Shown here one piece after another: positions 12,723-28,213 of a DNA stretch of 64,000 nt (within the stretch, counting starts at the first letter, position 1; every line of letters begins with the position of its first letter). Position numbers and translations under genes: made by a program. The notes under the pieces were generated by a model that made no database searches, had not been told where the DNA came from, and saw only the letters and a list, made by a program, of their open reading frames with translations. The stretch is from Myripristis murdjan (Eukaryota > Chordata > Actinopteri > Holocentriformes > Holocentridae), in the NCBI RefSeq assembly GCF_902150065.1, contig NC_043980.1, forward strand, positions 18,911,183 through 18,975,182. Direction: 5' to 3'.

Positions 12723-12790
12723 AGGTGAGTTTTTTTTCTGCTTGGGTTTTCTCCCCTACTGTACTTCCTGGCTCTCGAAGAAGCTGCTGG
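12723..12790 (-). pseudogene. Decayed copy of part of cfap97 exon 2
   Basis: About 62 of 67 aligned bases match 17785-17872, inside the second coding exon of cfap97, in the same orientation. A 21-base gap removes seven codons and keeps frame at that point, and one extra base lies in a poly-A/T run. On the - strand it reads QLLREPGSTVGEK, against the parent's QRLLREL and PGSTVGKK. The bases just before it (TGTATCCAG) could act as a splice acceptor, so an alternative exon cannot be excluded. It lies beyond the 3' end of cfap97, in the slc25a4-cfap97 gap, where nothing else is recognised. Confidence 0.75.
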
Positions 12791-13240
12791 ATACAATAAC
12801 AAGAACACATAACTGCAATAAAAAGATAATCATTTTTAAAATTTTAATTTCTCAAGAGAGCAAAAAGATAACTCTACATCAAAAAGCATTTGAAATGTTT
12901 TTTCTTTTACAAAAGACATAAATGGGAGCATATGCACAATTTGCAGCACTCTTTTTAATGGCATTTCTGTCACTGTTAACATTTCAACAAAACTATGCAA
13001 GTACAGGCTGTATACAAAAATATAGCAAGCACTTTTTAAATGAGCTATAATGGTTTTCAGAAGCCAAAGTAAAATATTCACAGCACCTTACAAAGTTAGG
13101 GCTCCCTCAGCTAAGCATTTACTCTCTTTCAGATCAAAGGGCCAAAATTAAACACACCTTCACTCATTTGCAGCACATAAGCACATAAACACATTCACTG
13201 GACCAGTCAATTAAATTATTTGAGTAACACTAAATCAAAA

Positions 13241-13246
13241 TTTATT
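13241..13246 (-). terminator. Possible cfap97 polyadenylation signal
   Basis: AATAAA on the - strand about 120 bases past the cfap97 stop codon. It is the first good signal in the right orientation. Confidence 0.45.
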
Positions 13247-13364
13247 TCAAAGCGTATGCTGTTCCCACTATATGTAAAAAAGACTTTGTGCTTTTTGAGC
13301 TCTACGTTTTGGAATAAAGGGAAAAATTCAAATGGCTGAACTTCCTGTAAATAAAGTGACGTTC

Positions 13365-19333
<5,969 letters not shown>

Positions 19334-19374
19334 GTCAGTGTGTCCCAACACTTAGCACAGGAGTAAAAGCTGAA

Positions 19375-19903
19375 TCTGTAAGACAGCGTACAGTTAAAAC
19401 GTTGCGTCATTTTTTAGGCTACAGTAACAGCAACATGAACTTCAGCCTGGCTACAGTTACTTAGCATTACAGGGTGTTTAGGTGTTTAGCAAGCGATTTA
19501 GAAAGCTAGAACTTAGCTACGGCACTGGAATTGAGGAGGGTTTTCCTCCAACAAAACGAGCCAAGTTTTACACATTTACACACAGCCGGTTACCCAGTGT
19601 AGACTGTGTTAGCTAACGTTAGCACAGCCACAAACAGTGGCGTGCTAAGCAGCAGTGTTCTTACAGCTCACGTTGCTCACGCTAACGTTGACAGTTTGGT
19701 TACCTGACAGATTCTCTCCTGTGACTGGGCCGCACGATAAACAAGCTGTCATGCCATTACATTTACATTTATCCAGCCTTTAGTCCTGTTAGGAACGATG
19801 TCTTCTGCTCGGTAGCCTATCAAAGATAGCTGGTTATGTCAGGACTGGATGCTGAGAGAGCTGGACACGGGCTGTGTAACCATAGTGTGTAACTAGGCAA
19901 CGT
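19375..19903 (-). promoter_or_regulatory. cfap97 5' leader and promoter region
   Basis: On the - strand a 5' leader joins the coding exon through an acceptor at 19376 (TTACAG). A matching donor (CTGTCAG then GTAACC) ends a noncoding first exon at 19704, which probably begins near 19.87 kb. Just upstream lie an X-box-like site, a CGTCA half site and an ACTTCCTG ETS-like site. The exon start is inferred, not seen. Confidence 0.55.
19889..19901. promoter_or_regulatory. Candidate RFX X-box upstream of cfap97
   Basis: GTAACT-A-GGCAAC fits the RFX X-box (GTNRCC, 0-3 bases, RGYAAC) with one mismatch in the first half. RFX factors are the known activators of ciliary genes, and cfap97 is a ciliary gene. 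Confidence 0.5.
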
Positions 19904-20074
19904 CACTTCCTGACAACGCTCCAATTCTGTCTTGTCTCCAAATCAAAACATTCTCTAAATCATTTAAGAACTGATTGCTTTAACTTGCCAAAAACACCAC
20001 CCGCATTATATTATATATTTATGGTGGTTATTTTTTTACGTGACATTCATTGAAGCTTGGCAATAAAAATAAAA

Positions 20075-20226
20075 ATTAAATTAAATTAAATTAAATTAAA
20101 TTAAATTAAATTAAATTAAATTAAATTAAATTAAATTACAAGAGTGAAATAATACGATTATATAAGCTATATATAAGCTAAATGATGATGATGATGATAA
20201 TGATGATGATGATGGTAACAATAACA

Positions 20227-20261
<35 letters not shown>

Positions 20262-20272
20262 TAATAATAATA
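20075..20272. repeat. AAATT pentanucleotide, GAT and AAT triplet arrays
   Basis: About twelve AAATT units (20075-20137) are followed by GAT units near 20182-20213 and AAT units near 20226-20272. The 82-aa - strand frame with poly-Tyr comes from the triplets. Confidence 0.95.
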
Positions 20273-20279
20273 CCAACAA

Positions 20280-21630
20280 CAACTAACTGAATTTAGAGGA
20301 CAACTGATAGAAATTAATAATGAGTGGCTATGAACAATACTATATTTTGCTGTTGGTTTCACGGATGCAAACATTTATGAAACGTGAAGTAGAATAAAGA
20401 AATATAATTGCTCCACAGGATTTTTTTTTTTTTTTTAAATGTCGTCAATATGACAGCGGACATTAGCTGAGCTGGGATCTATTATGGCAAAGTAACTGCT
20501 CTCCCTAGTTCACCTCAGTCAACAAGAAAAGGATTATCTTGAGGCGCGTCCCCTGAAATCACAATTTGTCACGGGTTTTTATTTTAAATGATATTGTTAG
20601 ACCTCGAGCTGACACACACTAATGAAACGCCAATGCTCCGGGACAAAAGAACTCGAGGGAATACATCACATAAACCTGTGTCTGGTCACTGTCAAGGAAT
20701 CTGCATGTTAATGTGGGGGAGGAGGAGCTGGGAGCTGGATGGGGTATTTTGAATGTAGCACCACATTTCTATGGAGCTATGGTAACAAAATAACAAAGAG
20801 GAACAATGACAACAAATGAGCTGTTAATATCAGCTTTAAGAATTTTCATTATATGAAGAAACAACATTTCTTTATATTAAGCATGCCTGTAGTGGTGCAA
20901 TCCATGTGACATCTGACTAGTTGGGAAAACTCAATTACAGGGAGGGATTGTTTTCCAATAATGGGGTGTGTCAGGGAGATCAGTAGAGGGACGCATTACA
21001 GGCTTGCTTCTTCTGTAGCTGTAGTTCTCAAAGTTGGTCAGGGGACCCCAAGGGGTCTTTGAGAGGATTTAAAAGGGCCTGGGCAGGATTAGTTAAATTT
21101 GACAGTGATTTAATTCACAAAAAGTGATCTCATTTAGATGTATAAGAATGATGACTAATCTTTGGGTTCTCTCATTATTACCATCTCTCTACATTAAAGC
21201 CACCTCCAATTCAAAAATCTGTGACAGAAATGCCTTTGTGTGGGACAAAACATTTGTCAAATGGGAGTCTGTAACCTGTTGAGTTGTAAACATGGAAATA
21301 TTTCTGAACTCCTATTCTATAGTGTCCATTTAACTGCTTGGTGTTTTATTGTGGCAGGTCTTATGAGCATTATCTTACTTCAATTATTCTGGATAGATGA
21401 ACAGACAAAAGTAGTTACACTGTACAACTTTATTATTTGTAAATTCAGCCAGAGAGCAGTGGACCAAGCCTCCCACAGAAAGGGACAGCACAACACTTTC
21501 CAGCCTGTGGGGAAAATAAGTGCCAGGTGTTGGATCACAAGATGCTTTCTCTAATAATACCTTAGAAGGAAGTATGATTAAAAATTAAGACAATCTTTGT
21601 TTGATAGCATAGCTCTGCTTTAGTTGCGTT
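20280..21630. other. Intergenic between cfap97 promoter and ufsp2 3' end
   Basis: No gene is recognised. A fragment at about 21015-21100 (AAGTTGGTCAGGGGACCCC) looks like a dispersed repeat of the kind common in fish; similar wording recurs at 39085-39160. Confidence 0.35.
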
Positions 21631-21638
21631 CTCTTTAG

Positions 21639-21644
21639 TTTATT
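21639..21644 (-). terminator. Possible ufsp2 polyadenylation signal
   Basis: AATAAA on the - strand about 330 bases past the ufsp2 stop codon. Confidence 0.35.
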
Positions 21645-21971
21645 TCTCCTCAAGTGAAGCAGTCTCACTCAGAACAGTGTACTCACCTCAGTCGTATAAA
21701 CTAATCGCAGCCAAGTATATTTTTCTTTTTTCCGTTTGTCAATACAAGTGTCCTTTAAATTGTTAGAGACTATTATATACTTATTTAGGATTTGATTAAA
21801 AACCTTTGATCACAGCATATTTATATCATCCCTGATATATCATACAAATTTCAAAGGTTATCATACTAGTTATTGTACAAAAAAAAAAAAAAATTACAGC
21901 ACTTGAACTTCAAAAAACAGTGACATTACAGATTTGCATTTGTTTTATATCAAAGTATGTCCAGTATGAAC

Positions 21972-24900
21972 TCAGATGGTCTTTGGCCTCTGAGGCAGAC
22001 AGAGATTATAATATGCAGTTTGATCCCAAAAATCAGGACCTTTCCAGCCACACCAACCCTGGAGAAAGATAATAGAAAGACAAAATTCAGCCTCATATTT
22101 TAAAGCATACACTGTACAAAGATAAATGCAGCCAGTGTGGATGCTGATAGAGGTTCACCTTGTCTGTGATGACCTGCAAGTCTTCTGAACCTGTGTAATG
22201 TGGATCTAGGATGAGATAGCGGATCTGCCCTGTGGTCTCACTCCACGCCACACCCAGAATAGTGTGAGCTAAAACCCCCCCACCTGAAAAACAGAATACA
22301 GTGGATCACGCTGTGACACAAATCATAGACAAAATAAGATGTTTAGTTCCCTGTGAAGCCCAATAATTCTGGTTTAATCCCAGTAAAACAGTTGGGAATC
22401 CAGCTCACCGATCATGACAGGAGTTCCCTCTGTGATGAAGTGGTTGGCCAGTTCTCTGCCTTTGGATGCCAGCTCAGATCCCTGACTAATGAATAAACAG
22501 GATTTTATTATCAGACAAAGCCACATATCATATCTTCATCACATATCACACACAACACAGTGGTATCTTTAGGTACAGGCTCCCACAACGCACCTCACAA
22601 ACATAATTTTCGAGGTGACACTGAGCAGCTGGTTCAAGACAGCCTGAACTTCGATGGATCCAATCCACTGACGTGATCCCACAAACGATCCTTGCTTGTC
22701 TCCAACATCCACTAAAGCCTGGAAAGGAGCGAACCAAATAAAAGCAGACATCAGACATCAGACACCAGACATCAGACAAACAGATGAAAACTAATCTAAA
22801 ACTAAAACAAAACTTAAAAAAAGGCATATTTCTATTCTCTTGTGATAGTCAGTGCAGTGTGTCATATGTGGAGCCACTACCTGTTGGATCTCCTTGTGAG
22901 TGGGCACAGGCCGCTCAGTGTAACCCTGCTGCTGAAACCAGGAGCAGATGGTCTGCAGGGAGCGATAGGCACAGCCCCACCCGTTGTCATCCATACGGTC
23001 CTGCATGTAGTGGTGGTAGCTGTAGATCCCCTGGACCAAGTACAACTAATACGAACATAAGAAAAAAACAGTCAAGATTATTTTTCCTCGTACAGCATGT
23101 CTTGTTGTTTCCCCATCACAGAAAAAAGTGACACCTTGTAACTGGTCTGTCTTTGATTTGATAATACATGATATGATTTGATGAGCTCAAACCTTGCCAT
23201 TTTCAAGGCTGGGGTGAGTGACGGCCAGATGGGGGTTTCGCAGGTAACCGTCTCTGTAGGTCTCATTAGGAAAACGATAAACATTGGCTCTTCTAAAATA
23301 GGGCCTGTCCTCTGGGAGCTCAAAGCGCTGATGCAGTTCCTACATGGATAGACTTTTTTTAGTGCAATATTCAAAAATAAATAAAACATTTTTTTACTTT
23401 TATTTTTTCCTTTAATTTATCCTGTAATTAATCCCATAATTAATATTGTGATACTGTATATTGCATATTGTATATAGGTGATACATGTTCAAATTATAAA
23501 CTACATGAAAATAAACTAAATAAATAGAACATACATCAAGTGTAAAGCAGACTGACTGACGACTGAATTAAATGCTCTTATAGAAATTATTGTTGTTAAC
23601 ATGTTTGATCCACTGCCTGTTGAACCAGCTTCACAGTTCAGCAGCTCAGTTCACAGTTGCACTTTCTGTGCTCAGCATTAATTTGTTTTCTACATTTAAT
23701 TAAGTGACAAAAACTTCAACAAAGTCACCATTTTAAAGTCTGAGAATGAAAATATCATGCTCCCATTCATTTATGATTAAGGCGCTAAATCTGCTGGTCT
23801 TACCTTACGGTGCGCCTCTAGCTGGCTGTCAGGCACTCCTGCAGGGTAAACCACAGTCACCAGTCCCTTTGACTCTGGAAGAAGGAAGTGCAGCGGCTCA
23901 GGAACCTGCAGAGTTGTTCCCTTCATGTGCTGCAGGCTCACTTTCTCCATCTCACACAACTGGTGCAATAGCTCCTCCAACAGGCGCTCACAGGCACTGC
24001 AACACCACATGAAAATATTGTAATGTGAGAGTGTAGATTCTGAGGCACATTTGTCACTGTTCTAACAGCGAGTAGAGTTTGGTTAGTGATGAAAATCTGA
24101 TACTATGAGGAAACACATACACTCCGATTGTGTCATTACAGGTGGTATGGACGACACAATCCATGGGCAGAGTTGTGCGCAGGAAGTGATGTTTCTGGAC
24201 GGTTCTGTTGAGGGTCAGGGCTGGTAGAGGGCCAGGCTTTGTCACCTCCATCATCAGGTGAAGGTTTATGACACTCTATAGGTGTATTTGCACACAAACC
24301 ATACAGACAACACAACACTTACACTGTGACAGATTTCTACTTGTGCAAAGGGAGAAACACTTAAAGTAGGTATGCAACAGTATGGCAGGACATTAGTAAA
24401 CCACATGTAGCATTAGAATGACATAATTACAATGTCTGCCGCCATGCAACCACATTCATCTCCATACAAGGAACATGACTTACTGCTGTTGGAATCTTTT
24501 TACTTTTACTTTTTGCATTTTTCTTGCTGGAGCTCTCTTGTTCATCTGTCCTAAAAGACACAAAGACTTGAGTTACTGCTCATATAAAAAAGAGATGAAA
24601 AAGGCAGTCATACTGATAAATAAAGATGTAAAAGACTTAAAATGAAACCTTACTTTATCCATTGTTGTAGATCTTTACACAGGGTATTAGGAGTAATTTC
24701 TTCAGGTGATGCATATAGTGTTTCCTGTTTGCCTCTGTTTGGCCAAACAACAACAGGACTATCGCAGACTGTGAAAACTAAAGATTCTGATTTCACTCTG
24801 GAGCGAAGGGTCTCAAATGTTCTTGAGATTACCTTCTGTATGTGTGACCCTGAAAGAATAAAGACAGGCAATATTACCCCTTTAACATCAATAACAGGAG

Positions 24901-27051
24901 CATACAGTACAGGTATAATTTTAATCCCTGAGACACCCTGCCCTGTAGCATCGCTCCAGGGGAATTAAACTTTAGAAATATAATTGCTGAATGGTTCAAT
25001 TGTATGCACAGATGCATTCAAGCAACACATGCAAAATGCAACTGTAAGATGAACATTAAGACCACTTCAACACTGAAACCAGGCATAATACTCCACTCTA
25101 ATGGACCTGTTCAGCTGCTGAGGTTGATAATTCCAATTTTGTGTTTCGTTTGGCAGGTTTTCTGATTTGGCAAATCATTTGACACTAATAAGTGAGGAGA
25201 CAGCCCAAGGGCAGTTATACACTATATGGACAAAAGTACTTGGCCACCTACAAATTACACTTACAGGAGCTTTTATGGGGTCCCATTCTAAATCCACAGA
25301 CATTAAAATGGAGTTGGTCCTCCTTTCGAAGCTATTACAGCTTCCACTCTTTTGGGAAGGCATTTCTACAAGATTTTGGAGTGTGTCTGTCGGGAGTTTT
25401 TGCCTATTCATCTAGAAGAGCATGAGGTCAGACACTGATGTTGGACGAGAGAGCTTGGCTCATAATCTCCGTTCAAGTTCATCCCAAAGTTGCTGGATGG
25501 GGTTGAGGTCAGGGCTCTGTGGGGGTCAGTCAAGTTCTTCCACACCAAACTCACCCTGTCTGTATGGAGCTTGCTTTGTGCACTATGGCGCAGTCATGCT
25601 GGAACAGAAAAGGGCCTTCCCCAAAGTGTTCCCACAAAGTTGGAAGCAGAGAATTGTCCAAAATGTCTTGGTAAGCTGAAGCATTAAGATTTCCCCTCAC
25701 TGGAACTAAGGGGCCGAGGCTGAGCCCAGAAAAAACAAGCCCGCAGCATTATCCCTCCTCCACCAAACTTTACAGTTGGTGTGATGCAGTCAGGCAGGGA
25801 ACGTTCTCCTGGCATTCTCCAAACACAGACTTGTCTATCAGACCACCAGATAGAGAAGCGTGATTGGTCACTCCACAGAACACATCCAGTGGCAGCATGC
25901 TTTACACCGCTCCATCTGATGCTTGACATTGTGCTTGGTGATGTAAGGCTTGCGTGCGGCTGCTCGGCCATGGAAACCCATGCCATGAAGCTCCTTACAC
26001 ACAGTTTCTGTGCTGATGTTAATGCCAGAGGAGGTTTGGAGCTCTGCAGTTATTGAGTCAGCAGAGCGTCGGCCACTTTTACTCACTATGAGCCTCAGAA
26101 CTTGGCGACCCCACTCTGTAACTTTACATGGTGCTGCCACCTGATGGCTGAGTTGCTGTGGTTCATAAACTCTTCCACTTTGCAATAATACCACTCACAG
26201 CTGACTGAGGAACATCTAGGAGGGAAGAAATTTCACAAACTGACTTGTTGCAGCAGTGGCATCCTATTACATTACTATTAGAGTACCATGCTGGAATTCA
26301 GTGAGGTCTTTAGAATGAGCCATTCATTCACAAATGTTTGTAAAGGCAGACTGCATGGCTAGGTGCTTGACTTTCTACATCTGTGGCAATAGGACTGAAT
26401 GAATCACCTGAATTCAATCATTAAGAGGTGAGGCCCGATACTTTTGTCCATATAGTGTAAATATGATCAGAATACACATTCCTAAACCATACCGCTGTCC
26501 CAGCTTCATCTGAATGGCAGTTCAAAATTGAAATTGAAATCTTGTTGGGGACTGTGGAAAATCTCCTTAGCGCCTCCCTGGGCAGACTCGGACCACACTT
26601 CGGAGACCGCTATAGTGTACAGAAAACGTCCCTGAACTTACCAACTGTGCTGTCCAGCTGGCACTTGAACTCCAGCGGCCCTCTGACACGTAAAATAGTC
26701 CCAGGCTCGGAGGAATCTGACTGCACAATCTGAGACAACACAAGTCATGTCAGCTGGATTGAACATAAACAACGCTGCGTCATATTTGTGAGCGAGGCTG
26801 ATGATTCCATTCAAGTGAGTAAGCTAAATCCTATTTTCTCTCCATACCCACCAGTTTGCTATTATTTGCCAGCCAACGTTACAATGTTACCATGAAGTTC
26901 TACCGGTGAAGAAACAAGTTCGCGTCCTCACGTCTAGGCGACAAGATGGTAAGCTACACTGGCCTGCTTAGAGCCAGTCATAACATTTAATTGCATCTGA
27001 AGCAGCAAAAATGTGTAAAACCTGCACTCAACTTGATGACAAACTTACCAT
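21972..27051 (-). CDS. ufsp2: Ufm1-specific protease 2
   Basis: Cysteine protease that matures the ubiquitin-like UFM1 and removes it from targets, acting in the cytoplasm and at the ER. Twelve coding exons on the - strand: 27051-27049 (ATG only), 26729-26642, 24849-24654, 24550-24484, 24275-24121, 23996-23804, 23339-23193, 23045-22881, 22718-22594, 22485-22409, 22283-22159 and 22058-21972; 475 aa (human 469). The catalytic Cys is Cys308 in [13 protein letters not shown]; Asp432 and His434 sit in LDPHYTG. The C-terminus [11 protein letters not shown] to [10 protein letters not shown] is typical. At exon 10 the acceptor must be ATTAG (22486-22487), because a second AG four bases on would shift the frame. 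Intron 2 contains a Tc1-like element. Other introns hold nothing recognised. Confidence 0.95.
22747..22783. repeat. Short ACATCAG heptamer repeat in ufsp2 intron 8
   Basis: About five imperfect copies of ACATCAGAC/ACACCAGAC lie between ufsp2 coding exons 8 and 9. Confidence 0.8.
25218..26459 (-). mobile_element. Degenerate Tc1/mariner transposon in ufsp2 intron 2
   Basis: Inverted ends starting CACTATATGGACAAAAGTA face each other at 25220 and 26457, each flanked by TA, the target site of this superfamily. The 1.24-kb length fits a complete Tc1-like element. On the - strand pieces of transposase can be read in two or more frames: [15 protein letters not shown] (helix-turn-helix region), VLWSDQSRF (first catalytic Asp, about 25855-25878), [26 protein letters not shown] and FQHDCA (second Asp). 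A frame change just before the WSDQSRF block and several stops make it inactive. The transposase runs in the same direction as ufsp2. Confidence 0.92.
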
Positions 27052-27154
27052 TGTGGAGGCCAACAGAGATATAACACCAAGTTTCAGACTATCCGCTGTA
27101 CCGCTGAGTGGAGGCTGACATGTCTGCTGGAGACGCACGTCAACGTGTCCCTTG

Positions 27155-27200
27155 TTGCCACCTACTATTGGATCATTATGGCCCCGCCCACCTATTTACA
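27155..27200 (-). promoter_or_regulatory. ufsp2 promoter elements (CCAAT and GC box)
   Basis: About 115-140 bases upstream of the ATG, the - strand carries a GGGCGGGGC GC box (27181-27189) and CCAAT (27167-27171). No TATA box is seen, as expected for a housekeeping gene. Confidence 0.5.
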
Positions 27201-27399
27201 GGAAGCGCTTGACTTTGTTGCATTCAGGGTCACTCGTAATTGGAAAATACAAATATTCTATACTTAAAAAACAGCAATAACCTTATTTGCGTCACATTTT
27301 TTTCTTTAAAAAGGTGGCGCTGTCCAAGACTATTAAATGGAATAATGGAATATAATGGAATTAGAATGGAGTCTATTAAATGGAATGGAAAAGACTTTA

Positions 27400-27435
<36 letters not shown>

Positions 27436-28200
27436 TGTAAAACAGCAAATGGACTGTAATAATAACTTGTCATTTCCAAAACAAATTATTTAAAATTGAT
27501 TTAGACTGTGGTTCCCTAGCCACGTTGTGATACAGTGAATCTGCATCGCTTTTATTTTGCTGAGGAAATCAGACTTAGCTGTCATCAGGAAACACTCCAC
27601 TGTCCACATCCTAATCTAATACCGTGGAAACATTTTTATACAGTCTATGGTCCTACTATGTACTAAAAAGGCTGCTGAAGTTGGCATATAGTTATCCCCA
27701 CAAAATAGGTTTTACCAATACAAATAAATGCACCACGAATGGATGCAGATTAACTTTTTCTATTTCTCTGTTTCCAGTAAATCACAGTATTTCTTAATGC
27801 ATCAGCAAGAATAAGTGTAATTCTTTCATTTTAATAATTTATGATTCTTACACTGCATGATGCTTTGAAACTTTCTGTAGCCTATAAAAGTTTACAGTTC
27901 ATACTGTACTGCATGTGCACTATAATGCAATCAATGCCATTTCAACACGCTGAGTCAGTAGAAAATCAGTTTGTATTCAGACACATTATATTACTATGAC
28001 ATACAACATGGTAATATTTTGTTACAAAAGCTATAAAAATATAATTACAAGCAATGACATTATCAGTCCTTACATTCAACATAGGCTGCTAGTAAAAAAA
28101 AAAATAAATAAAAAAAGTAGTAAAAATTCTGAAAAATTAATTCAAAAAGTCATTCTTAGGTATGTTTAAAACACACGTAGGCATAACATACATGTTATGT
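27200..28200. other. Intergenic between ufsp2 and map9, with AAT repeat at 27402-27437
   Basis: AT-rich, with one AAT triplet run and no recognised gene. It probably includes the map9 3' UTR (- strand), but I found no clear AATAAA in that orientation close to the stop. Confidence 0.5.
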
Positions 28201-28213
28201 TACATTTCACGGG

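Noticed and set aside
19349-19351. Upstream start of cfap97 (MLGHTDMFS)
   Set aside because: The codon is GTG; the ATG at 19333 fits the family start better.
25167-26056. Several + strand frames of 77-91 aa
   Set aside because: Antisense shadows of the Tc1-like transposase.
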